Shown here: positions 27,576 through 36,265 of the stretch, in pieces
Layout of the letters: each line of letters starts with the position of its first letter
Position numbering within the stretch: position 1 is the stretch's first letter
Origin: Microcaldota archaeon
Lineage (GTDB): Archaea > Micrarchaeota > Micrarchaeia > Micrarchaeales > CABMGC01
Direction of reading: 5' to 3'
DNA length: 38,239 nucleotides
Assembly (NCBI GenBank): GCA_021817325.1
Contig: JAKAVK010000031.1
Location: 1-38,239 of the forward strand
Program-made: the position numbers and the translations under genes
Notes under the pieces: model-generated
Databases searched by the model: none
The model's input: only the letters and a program-made list of their open reading frames with translations
What the model was told of the DNA's origin: nothing

Positions 27576-28727
27576 ATGAGTATACTGAGCGAATCTATGA
27601 CACTTTTCAAGAGGGAGGTGCTAATCCTCAAGTCGAACCTCCGGACCACAATCCTGCGCTCGGTAATGTTCCCCCTTGTTATAATACTCTTCTTTGGCAA
27701 CATAGGCACAAGCGTAAGGAATGTGCCTGTAGCGGTTGTCAATTACGCAAACAATGCGCAGTCAATGCAGTTCATAAATGACATACAGTCGGACCAGCTT
27801 GTTCGCATATTGTCGGTGACCAACCAGCAGCAGGCGCTAAGCATGCTCCAGTTAGGCAATGCGCAGTTGGTTGTGGTGGTGCTGCCCAATTTTCCAAGCA
27901 GCAATCCCAGCACTCCTGGAGTTGAGATATACTATTCTAACACACAGCCGACGGTGATTGCGCAGGTATTGCCGTCAATAACAGCCGATGCCAACCACTT
28001 CGGAAGCGGGATTGCGGAGTCCAGCCAGTCTGGGCAGCCTCAGGCCGGCTCCATCTCCGCGTCCCAGCAGAAGACAGGCAGCCAGGTCTCTGCAAATGCG
28101 CTGTACTCGGTGACCTCCAGCTACCTTACCTTTCTGACCGGAGGGTTGCTTGCGATGGTAGTTGTCTTTTCCGCCCTCTTCGGAGGAGGAGTAGCGTATC
28201 TCTCAGACAAGCAGCTTGGCATAGTGAAGTCATTTCTGATAACTCCGATAAACAAGAACGCGATAGTGATAAGCAGGATGCTCTCTGCGTCGCTGCAGGG
28301 CATAATATCAGCGATGCTTGCACTGCTCATAGGCATTGCCTTCGGGGTGACGATCGCAATGGGAGTAGTAGCCATCGCGTACATATTGATAGTTGTTGCA
28401 ATAATGGGACTTGGATTCGGAGCACTCTCAATGGTGGTGGCGTCTAAGGTTAGGAGGGTTGATGCGTATACCATATTCGCGCAGGCTGTGGGACTGCCCC
28501 TCTGGTTTATATCCGGAGGCATTACCCCGATAGCAAGCCTGCCGACATGGATGCAGCCCGCAGCCGTACTCGATCCACTTACGTACGCTACCGACATAAC
28601 GCGGGCAGTCATAATGCAGGGCTTCATATCAACCAGCCAGCTTATAACGGACATGGGCATTCTGGTTATATTTACCGTGGTACTAGCGCTTCTCGCGTTC
28701 AAGACTTTCAAGTCCACAATAGAATGA
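27576..28727 (+). CDS. ABC-2 type transporter permease
   Basis: N-terminal TM, extracytoplasmic domain, C-terminal multi-TM (GGGVAYLSDKQLGIVKSFLITPINKNAIVISRMLSASLQGI). Confidence 0.9.
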   Translation: MSILSESMTLFKREVLILKSNLRTTILRSVMFPLVIILFFGNIGTSVRNVPVAVVNYANNAQSMQFINDIQSDQLVRILSVTNQQQALSMLQLGNAQLVVVVLPNFPSSNPSTPGVEIYYSNTQPTVIAQVLPSITADANHFGSGIAESSQSGQPQAGSISASQQKTGSQVSANALYSVTSSYLTFLTGGLLAMVVVFSALFGGGVAYLSDKQLGIVKSFLITPINKNAIVISRMLSASLQGIISAMLALLIGIAFGVTIAMGVVAIAYILIVVAIMGLGFGALSMVVASKVRRVDAYTIFAQAVGLPLWFISGGITPIASLPTWMQPAAVLDPLTYATDITRAVIMQGFISTSQLITDMGILVIFTVVLALLAFKTFKSTIE

Positions 28728-28730
28728 TTA

Positions 28731-30338
28731 ATGAGATTAATATTGGTGAAAAAAATGAGAACTATAGGAAGATACGCAGCACCGGCACTTGTTTTCGCTA
28801 TCGCATCCGTTTTACTGATTGGAACGGCAGGCGCGCAGTCCCCAAATGATGCGCTCTCCATAGCTAACCTGCAGATATCCCCGCAGCCTGTGGTGGCCGG
28901 AGAGGCGATGACCATCACATTCCAACTGTACAATTCGTATGGCAATCCACTGCAGAATGTTGACCTAAGCCTACAGGGCAGCTACCCACTTCTCAACTTC
29001 TCGCCTGCGGGAACCAATCTCATCACCTCGATAGGCACGGGCACCTATGGTGGGACCACCTATTTCCAGTATCACATCAAAGTGCCCAAGAACGTGCAGG
29101 CTGGTACCTATACAATGGATGTGGTTGCCACATATCAGTCAACGGTCGGAACATCCTCTGTGACTGGCACATCAACAATGCCTATAAGCGTATACATAAG
29201 CGGCATTCCGAACATGGGCCTTAATGCAAATCCAACCACGGCGATTGTGCCAGGGGAAAACTTCGAGGCCAGCATAAACATACTAAATACAGGCACCGGC
29301 CAGGCAAACAACGCTACACTTAAGGTGCAGAATTCAAGGAACTTCAGTGTTGTTGGAACCGGCGACTTCTATCTTGGTACGATACAGCCGGACGGAGCTG
29401 TAACGCAGAGCATTACGCTCTACACCAATAGCAGCTTCCTGCCTGAAAACAACATGATACCGGCTGTTCTTGCCTACTCGCTTGCAAACGGCAGCGTAGT
29501 GACACAGAATGTCTCAATGCCGGTCAGCATAATCATAAATAAGCCCAACATCGTTGCAAGCATTGCAGGGGCATTCCCGCAGGAGCTCTACTCTGGCTCT
29601 AACCAGACGCTCGCTGTGCTACTGCAGAACGTGGGCACAGGAACTGCCAAGAATGTGACCCTCAGTTTCCCGTCAAATTCCAATATAACAGTGAGCAGCT
29701 CTGCCGCGGGGGTCTTCCTTGGGACGATTGCTGCAGGCCAGCAGCTCACGCAGAATGTCTTCATAATAGCAAACCGCGGCGACAACGGCACCTACTATAA
29801 GCTTCCTATAGAAGTAAGCTATACGAATGCGGATTACGAGAACCTGACAAACAAGACAGTATACCTTGGCATACATCTGCAGAACTCTGCGCAATTCAAC
29901 ATAACTGGCGTGAGCGACTCGGTCAAGTCTGGGCAGACGTATGTGCCGGTGAACGTGACTATAAAGAACATAGGGAATGAGCCTGCGCAGCACATAACAT
30001 TCAGCCTGCAGACCATCTATCCTATATCTCCGGTGAATACTAATGCATACGTGAACCTTCTGAATCCGGGCCAGTCGACAACCGTGACCTTCTATGTGAA
30101 CGTCGACTCCCAGGGCAATCCCGGACAGTATCCGCTGACACTCTACGAGCAGTGGACGCAGCCCAACGGGGCCACAAACCAGCAATACTCCGGCTCGAAT
30201 GACTACGCCATGCAGGTGTATTCTGGCGGATCGCTGCTTGAGGGGGATGCACTGTATGCGATAATAGCAATCATAGTTGTCGCGGCGGTATTTATCTATA
30301 GGAAAAGGATAGCTGCCAAGGGCAAGAAGGGCAAGTGA
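28731..30338 (+). CDS. Secreted/anchored S-layer-like (COG1361/CARDB-like) protein
   Basis: Signal peptide, repeated Ig-like modules (LNTGTGQANNATLKVQNSRNF; LQNVGTGTAKNVTLSFPSNSN; IKNIGNEPAQHITFSLQ), C-terminal TM ALYAIIAIIVVAAVFIYRKR. Confidence 0.8.
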   Translation: MRLILVKKMRTIGRYAAPALVFAIASVLLIGTAGAQSPNDALSIANLQISPQPVVAGEAMTITFQLYNSYGNPLQNVDLSLQGSYPLLNFSPAGTNLITSIGTGTYGGTTYFQYHIKVPKNVQAGTYTMDVVATYQSTVGTSSVTGTSTMPISVYISGIPNMGLNANPTTAIVPGENFEASINILNTGTGQANNATLKVQNSRNFSVVGTGDFYLGTIQPDGAVTQSITLYTNSSFLPENNMIPAVLAYSLANGSVVTQNVSMPVSIIINKPNIVASIAGAFPQELYSGSNQTLAVLLQNVGTGTAKNVTLSFPSNSNITVSSSAAGVFLGTIAAGQQLTQNVFIIANRGDNGTYYKLPIEVSYTNADYENLTNKTVYLGIHLQNSAQFNITGVSDSVKSGQTYVPVNVTIKNIGNEPAQHITFSLQTIYPISPVNTNAYVNLLNPGQSTTVTFYVNVDSQGNPGQYPLTLYEQWTQPNGATNQQYSGSNDYAMQVYSGGSLLEGDALYAIIAIIVVAAVFIYRKRIAAKGKKGK

Positions 30339-30372
30339 GCGGGGCTTTTGGAGGGCATTACCTATTTGGTTT

Positions 30373-31176
30373 TTATCGTTTTGTCATTATTGCGCCTTCA
30401 AGAGCGTGTGGGCAGGCGCAATCCCTCTCCTCCTTTATCCTTGGGACTAGCTTCTGCATCAGCTCCTTCACCCTGCCGATATTCTGCTCGAATACGCGCA
30501 GTACCTCTGCGTTTGTGACAAACTTTATATCGTCCCTGCCCTCCAGCCCCGCGTCATAGTCTGTCACTATCCCCACGCCAAGATAGCATAGCGCCTTCTC
30601 CCTGGCCAAGGCAGCCTCTGGATACTGGGTCATGTTGATTACATCGAATCCCAGAGTGCTGAACTGGCGGGACTCTGCCTTTGTCGAGAAGCGGGGCCCG
30701 TTTATCACTACCACAGTTCCGGTCTCGTGGTATTTTATGTCCATCTCATCTGCAACCGCTGCCGCTTCCTTCCTAAGGTAGTCGCAGTATGGATGCGCAG
30801 TACTGATATGCACAACCACCCCCTCGTCGTAGAACGTGTCCTGCCTTCCATGTGTCATATTTACGAACTGGTCGAAGAACACGAAGTCGCCTGGCGCGTA
30901 CTCCTCCTTAAGAGATCCGACAGCATTGGATGCGAGTATGCGCTTTACCCCGAGGTTCGACAGCGCGTCTATATTTGCGCGATACGGAACCTTATGTGGT
31001 GGTATCGTATGCTTCTCGCCGTGCCTTGCAAGGAATGCAACTCTCTTTCCACCGAGTAAGCCTGTGCTTATCATGCTGCTCGGGCTGCCGTAACGCGTAG
31101 TCACCTCCTGAGTCTGTGCTCCGCTCAGAAGCGAGTAGAATCCCGATCCCCCTATGATTCCTATCTCAGCGTCCAT
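30373..31176 (-). CDS. mtnP: S-methyl-5'-thioadenosine phosphorylase family
   Basis: IGIIGGSGFYSL...ARHGEKHTIPPHKVPYRANIDAL...VVINGPRFSTKAESRQFSTLGFDVINMTQYPEAALAREKALCY. Confidence 0.9.
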   Translation of the reverse strand: MDAEIGIIGGSGFYSLLSGAQTQEVTTRYGSPSSMISTGLLGGKRVAFLARHGEKHTIPPHKVPYRANIDALSNLGVKRILASNAVGSLKEEYAPGDFVFFDQFVNMTHGRQDTFYDEGVVVHISTAHPYCDYLRKEAAAVADEMDIKYHETGTVVVINGPRFSTKAESRQFSTLGFDVINMTQYPEAALAREKALCYLGVGIVTDYDAGLEGRDDIKFVTNAEVLRVFEQNIGRVKELMQKLVPRIKEERDCACPHALEGAIMTKR

Positions 31177-31180
31177 CGCA

Positions 31181-32299
31181 TCATCTGGGCGAGTTCTCAG
31201 TCAGTCTTACCATGCTCTCCTGCATTGAGAGCAGCTTTGGTATCGACACGTTATACGGTGCGGTAACGGTGCCGAGCTCTGTAACTATTGCTGAAACACG
31301 ATCCGGAGGGGTCCTGTCAAATGCCGGGTTTATTACACCAACGCCACCAGGTACAACGGTTGTTCCGTTGAACAGGGTCTCCACCTCCTGCGGTTTCCTC
31401 TGTTCTATTATCACATCCCGGATACGATGTATTGGATCTATTGTGGAGGTCGGAGCCGCAACGTACATTTTTGCGCCGAGTTCGTGTGCCAGAAGCGACA
31501 ACCCGAATGTGCCTATCTTGTTGTACACGGTTCCGCTTTCCTGGGAGAGGTTGCCAAGTATCCTGTCCGCTCCGGCCCATACCGCGGTTGCCCTCTCCTC
31601 GCGCATCAGATGGCCTGCCATGTTATCCGCTATCACCTGCACGGGTATGCCGTCCTTGTGCAACTCCCATGCAGTAAGCCTCGCGCCCTGATAGAGAGGA
31701 GCAGTATAAGTTGTAAGCACCTTGAATCTCACTCCGTCGGCCCATGCGGCGCGCATCGGAGCCGTGGAAGTTCCTATGCCATCGCATGCCAGTGTACCGG
31801 CGTTGCAGATGGTCACCAGAACATCGCCGTCATGAATCAGGCTCTTGCCATGCTCGCCGATCCTGTATGTCGCAGCTATGTTATCTTCCTGTATTCTTTT
31901 CGCCGCGGCTATGGCTGCAATTTTTACCTCTGATGGGCTTGCACCATTTTCCACCTCTGCTTTTATCACTGATTGTATCTGCTTTACGCCCCAGCTCAGA
32001 TTCACTGCAGTGGGCCTTGCATCAGCAAGTCGCTGACCATCGACTATAACGTTCTTTAGAATTTCCTCTGACGAATTTGAAGAGTTGTTTGCGATCATAG
32101 CTGTTCCGTAGGCGCCCGCCTCTCCGAGTATTGGTGCACCCCTTATCTCAAGCGCCTGTATCGCCTTTATCAGCCTGCCAGGGTCCTTTGAGGAGACGGT
32201 CACCTCTTTCCATGGTATTTGCACGTTGTCCAGCCAGACTATCTCCCCTTTGGAGTCATCCCATCTGATCGGCACAACGGACGTGGAAACATTAGGCAT
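31181..32299 (-). CDS. mtnA: Methylthioribose-1-phosphate isomerase (eIF2B-like family)
   Basis: ALEIRGAPILGEAGAYG; TICNAGTLACDGIGT; YQGARLTAWELHKDGIPVQVIADNMAGHLM; WAGADRI. Start taken at MPNVST (32299); ORF track start is 32389. Confidence 0.88.
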   Translation of the reverse strand: MPNVSTSVVPIRWDDSKGEIVWLDNVQIPWKEVTVSSKDPGRLIKAIQALEIRGAPILGEAGAYGTAMIANNSSNSSEEILKNVIVDGQRLADARPTAVNLSWGVKQIQSVIKAEVENGASPSEVKIAAIAAAKRIQEDNIAATYRIGEHGKSLIHDGDVLVTICNAGTLACDGIGTSTAPMRAAWADGVRFKVLTTYTAPLYQGARLTAWELHKDGIPVQVIADNMAGHLMREERATAVWAGADRILGNLSQESGTVYNKIGTFGLSLLAHELGAKMYVAAPTSTIDPIHRIRDVIIEQRKPQEVETLFNGTTVVPGGVGVINPAFDRTPPDRVSAIVTELGTVTAPYNVSIPKLLSMQESMVRLTENSPR

Positions 32300-32323
32300 G
32301 GCATCATAGACTTGTGGATTCCC

Positions 32324-32337
32324 ATATATATAAATAT
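32324..32337. promoter_or_regulatory. TATA-like element between divergent mtnA and HAD genes
   Basis: ATATATATAAATAT about 30 nt upstream of the mtnA ATG on the minus strand. Confidence 0.45.
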
Positions 32338-32401
32338 TGTCACGCCTGCACACTTCAACAGGCCCGTGCAAATGTTTGAAGGCAGGCAACCAGATAAAAT
32401 T

Positions 32402-33004
32402 ATGACCGCAGTGAAGAAGCAGAGAGTAGCTCTGGATGTCAATGGTGTTCTGGCAAATGTATTAGGAGTCATGCTAGAGATCAGGAAGAAGGCTGGATTT
32501 ATTTATACCAGGGATAACCCTGGCGAGTATACCGGGCATGGCGGAGTATTCTTGGGACTGGACAATGACTCCTTTGAGGCGATGTATAATGACATGTGGC
32601 AGAATATGTGGCGCCAGATAAGATGCACTGTGAGTGAAGACGAGCTATTGCAATTCTGCAAGGACTACGACGTTGCCTTGGTTACAAGCAGATACGATAA
32701 CGCCTTGCAGCCGCTCAAGGATTGGCTGGCCCTCGATTATCCTAGTACAAAACTTGAGATACTTGCGGTTCCAAAGGGTGTGGACAAGGCTACGTTGCCT
32801 TTTGACATATACATAGATGACGCTCCATCGTTAGCCGGTAAGATGAGCGTAATTGCTGGCAAACGCCTGTTTTTGGTAAGAACTGGCTATAACAAAACAG
32901 TACATAGGGATGATGCGCGGGGTATAACAATTGTCAAGGACCTCTCGGAAGCCATCCACCTCCCGAATAATGAAATCAACAGCCGCAAAGCGAGAGTGGC
33001 GTAA
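32402..33004 (+). CDS. HAD-superfamily protein (5'-nucleotidase-like)
   Basis: Motif I-like VALDVNGVLANV; VALVTSRYD; DIYIDDAPSLAGK. Start taken at MTAVKKQ (32402). Confidence 0.7.
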   Translation: MTAVKKQRVALDVNGVLANVLGVMLEIRKKAGFIYTRDNPGEYTGHGGVFLGLDNDSFEAMYNDMWQNMWRQIRCTVSEDELLQFCKDYDVALVTSRYDNALQPLKDWLALDYPSTKLEILAVPKGVDKATLPFDIYIDDAPSLAGKMSVIAGKRLFLVRTGYNKTVHRDDARGITIVKDLSEAIHLPNNEINSRKARVA

Positions 33005-33005
33005 C

Positions 33006-34275
33006 CTATCTCTTGTCGAATGCTTCTATCGCCTGCCGCAGTTCAGCATGCGTCTTCGCATACTCTTCCATAGGTACATCCTTCTCTATCGCTTCCCATG
33101 CCTGTCTTATGCTCCTTGCGCCTCCTTCCGGGCCCATTGGATGGCCAAAGATGCCTCTCCCTGGAACCATCGAGAAGTCTTTTGTGCCGAATGTCTTGTA
33201 CATTGGAAGCATGCTGCCTGCCCAGTCGCTTCCCCCTGGCACCGGCAAGCATGTCCTGATGCCAGACCATGGCCCAAGGCATATGTCCACGTTCTCCTTT
33301 ACCTCCTGATCGGTGGTGTTCATCCTGCCCCCTAGCCCTGGCATTATTATAGCGTCGAATCCGCTTAGCCTCTGCAGCTTTGTCATCACCTGCGTGGTAA
33401 GGCCGAACTTTGGGATCCTTGTGAATGGCGCGATCATATCGAAGTGCGAGAAGATCGGCACCTTTGTCTTCTTGGACAGCATACGCGTTGCCGCAAGCCC
33501 TATCGTCATAGAGTTCAGCATTACCGCGTTCCCTCCGGCTTCTACCACGACGTCGTGCAGCTCCATCATCCGGTCTATCTCGTCGGTTATGTTTGCTATG
33601 AAGATCTTTTTCTCGCCTGTCCTGCGCCTTGTGCATCATGTCTATGACTGCCGTAACGCGTTCCTTAGTCCTGCTGTAGGCAACGTCGGACAGCATCTCA
33701 TCATCCTTTGTTATGTCCGCCCCGCCTAGATAAGCTTTGTAAGCCAGTTCTGCAAAATCCCTAGGCTTAAGCCCTATATTCGGCTTGACAACTCCAGTGA
33801 TCAGCGGCCTGTCCCTCACCTGTAGCATGCTGCGTATGCCTTCAAGTCCGAATCTGGGCCCTTGGAAATTCCCGAGGTACCCCTGCGGAAACTCGATATC
33901 GAGCAGTTTTATTATCGGTATGCCAGGTGTGAAAAACGCACCCTCGCCGCACGCTGCGGTAAGAAGGTTTGGTATCTTCGGGCCGAAGTTGATATGCGGG
34001 TGCGCTATCCTCACTATCGCCTGCCTGAACGCTTTGTCCTCGGGCTGCGGGAAGCCCTCCGCCTGCCTCAGCTCTATGACCTTCGCCCCGTGGAGCGGCC
34101 TGAAGTCCTCATCCACGTCCACTCTCTTCCAGAGGGCGGTGCTCTGTTCCCTGCACAGGTGGGCGGCAGCGTCTTCAATGTCTGCCTTTGTCTCGAAATA
34201 GTAGGTAAAGACACAGTACTTCTCCTTCTCGATGGAATCTGGATCTGCAAAAAAAGGCTTGTTCTCCTCCTTCAT
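33006..34275 (-). pseudogene. RuBisCO-like protein (form IV-like), apparent frameshift at about 33612-33627
   Basis: N-terminal part ([23 protein letters not shown]) and C-terminal part ([35 protein letters not shown]...[26 protein letters not shown]) lie in different minus-strand frames. Confidence 0.8.
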
Positions 34276-34697
34276 TCGCCCATCACCTCTACAGTCAATT
34301 TTCTCCCAGGTCTGGCCCCGTCGAATTCCACGAAGAATATCGTCTGCCACATACCCAGCATCATCTTGCCATTCCTCAGCGGGATCGCCTCGCTTGAATT
34401 GACGAGCATCGACCTTAGGTGCGAGTGTGCGTTGGGCCTGGAATCCACATTGGTCTTGTTGTGTCTGTAGTTCAGGGATCTTGGAATCATATTGTCGAAT
34501 GCATCCTTGTAATCCTCAAGCAGGCCTGGTTCGCTCTCGCTTATCCTCACAAGGCCGGTGGTGTGCGGGCTATAGACCAGCACCATCCCGTTGCGTATTC
34601 CGCTCTTGTCCACTATTGCGCTTACTCTCTCTGTCACATCCACGAGCTCAAACTCCTTCTTTGTGCTTATTCCTATCTCTTCAAAGACGGTCTTCAT
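34272..34697 (-). CDS. YjbQ/UPF0047 family protein
   Basis: [28 protein letters not shown]...[40 protein letters not shown]. Stop overlaps the RuBisCO-like ATG. Confidence 0.9.
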   Translation of the reverse strand: MKTVFEEIGISTKKEFELVDVTERVSAIVDKSGIRNGMVLVYSPHTTGLVRISESEPGLLEDYKDAFDNMIPRSLNYRHNKTNVDSRPNAHSHLRSMLVNSSEAIPLRNGKMMLGMWQTIFFVEFDGARPGRKLTVEVMGE

Positions 34698-34778
34698 TGT
34701 TCCACGACGCTTACTAAGAAGCCTGCAACAGATATATAGGTATCTGGGCTCTGCGACGGATGTCAGGTGCAGCGCATT

Positions 34779-35933
34779 TCAGAAGTGGCTAAAGGCCCTT
34801 TCTCCAGTAAATACCATGGCAATTCCGTGTAGGTTGCACTCTTCTATCACTTTGCAGTCAGATACAGAGCCTCCCGGCTGTACTATGGCAGTCACACCTT
34901 CACGCGCTATGACCTGCACGTTGTCGATATTCGGTATGAATCCGTCAGATGCCATTACGCTCCGTTCCAGGCCACCGGTGCGCCTTGCCGCAGCTATGCA
35001 GCTTTCTATCGCGCCTATTCTATCCTGATTGCCGGTGCCAATTGCAAGTGCAATCCCATACCTCTGGAATGCAACGCCGTTTGACCTTATATTTGCAGCG
35101 ACCCACCAGGCATCTATGAGGTCCTTGTACTCCTGCTCTGTAGGCTTGCGCGAGGTGGGAACCGCACACTGTTTTATGTCTTCCAGTGTCTGGATCTTTA
35201 TCTTGAGCGGCTCCTCTATGATTAGCGCTCCGCCCATCATTGTTATGTTTGGAATGGTTTGTATGTACTCGTGCATGTCAGGAACCTCGGCAAGGCGCAG
35301 GTCCTTCTTCTCCTCGAGCATGGCAAGAGCCTGATGAGAGTATGCTGGTGAATACACCACCTCGACAAACGATTCGAGTATTCTTGCTGCGACAAGCCCG
35401 GTCACAGGGTAGTTGAGGGCCACAACGCTGCCAAATGCCGCTCTCGGATCCGCCTCCCTGGCGCTGGTATAAAGATTCGCCTGGGAGTAGATGTCTGTCT
35501 TGGGAATATGCCAGATCGCTACGCCGCACGGGTTGAGATGCTTCATCACAGCGGCGGCCGAGATGGAATCTTGCGGGAAGTGCCCCACTATCTGCATTCC
35601 GCGAATGCCATCCTGTATGTTTGTAACAGAAGGCCCGCCTTTACCCCATTTTACCCACCTGAGGGATTCGAGTATGGCTGCATGCTCCTCTGGTATGTAA
35701 AGCGCTGCAGCCTGTGAAGGATTTGTTCCATACCTTAGCCCCCGCTTCTCACCGTTGACAGACCATGTAGCCTTCCTAAACCTCATGGCCGGCTTGTCCC
35801 CCAGCCCAACTGTGACCGTGTCTGGAAAATCATCAAGCACCGCGGTTCTGTACAGGGCGCGCATGGCCTGTTCCCCATCACTTCTCTTAAATCGTTCCGC
35901 CACAAAATAAACCGCATTTGTCTGATGTGACAT
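34779..35933 (-). CDS. purH: AICAR formyltransferase (PurH transformylase domain only)
   Basis: LRYGTNPSQAAALYIPEE...ILESLRWVKWGKGGPSVTNIQDGIRGMQIVGHF...AAVMKHLNPCGVAI...ADPRAAFGSVVALNYPV. Confidence 0.85.
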   Translation of the reverse strand: MSHQTNAVYFVAERFKRSDGEQAMRALYRTAVLDDFPDTVTVGLGDKPAMRFRKATWSVNGEKRGLRYGTNPSQAAALYIPEEHAAILESLRWVKWGKGGPSVTNIQDGIRGMQIVGHFPQDSISAAAVMKHLNPCGVAIWHIPKTDIYSQANLYTSAREADPRAAFGSVVALNYPVTGLVAARILESFVEVVYSPAYSHQALAMLEEKKDLRLAEVPDMHEYIQTIPNITMMGGALIIEEPLKIKIQTLEDIKQCAVPTSRKPTEQEYKDLIDAWWVAANIRSNGVAFQRYGIALAIGTGNQDRIGAIESCIAAARRTGGLERSVMASDGFIPNIDNVQVIAREGVTAIVQPGGSVSDCKVIEECNLHGIAMVFTGERAFSHF

Positions 35934-36180
35934 CCTCCCACGACTTCAGTCGTGGGCTTCCCTCGCCGCAAAGGCGATTCGGTAAACGCGACCATTCCTC
36001 TCGGAACCTTTCGCATGGGCTATAGCGAACAGAAACGCAGCCCATGGGCACCCGCTCATTATGCGTCCGCGCTATCCGCGCGCCTTCTGTTGAATCTTTA
36101 TTGGATGTTTGCATTTATATACTTTCTCACGCCCCTAACCCACCATTGAAATGATGGGTTTGCGGGGCGAATCAATTATC
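35928..36180 (-). mobile_element. Short (~250 bp) internally deleted IS200/IS605-type element
   Basis: Right-end hairpin CCCACGAC-TTCA-GTCGTGGG (35937-35956). Left-end hairpin 36130-36169 is 39/40 identical (inverted) to 38133-38172. Internal ORF tail GEGSPRLKSWEDV is typical of TnpB C-termini. Confidence 0.8.
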
Positions 36181-36201
36181 AGGCGTTTAATAAAGTTTTC
36201 G

Positions 36202-36221
36202 TGCGAAATGCGCATTTCGCA
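36202..36221. repeat. Perfect 20-bp palindrome flanked by 12-bp direct repeats
   Basis: TGCGAAATGCGCATTTCGCA; TTTAATAAAGTT at 36186-36197 and 36226-36237. Confidence 0.85.
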
Positions 36222-36265
36222 ACAATTTAATAAAGTTGTATCGGATATTCTGTATTTGGTAAGGG

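Noticed and set aside
28121-28945. 274-aa minus-strand ORF opposite the ABC permease
   Set aside because: Antisense shadow of a recognisable permease.
33605-33612. A5 homopolymer as the site of the RuBisCO-like frameshift
   Set aside because: The conserved TGEK codons upstream of the A-run are already in the shifted frame, so the indel must lie before it.
30373-34275. AMP phosphorylase / R15P isomerase / form III RuBisCO nucleoside pathway
   Set aside because: The isomerase has MtnA-type motifs (IRGAPILGEAGAYG), the phosphorylase is MtnP-like, and the RuBisCO-like protein lacks key catalytic residues.
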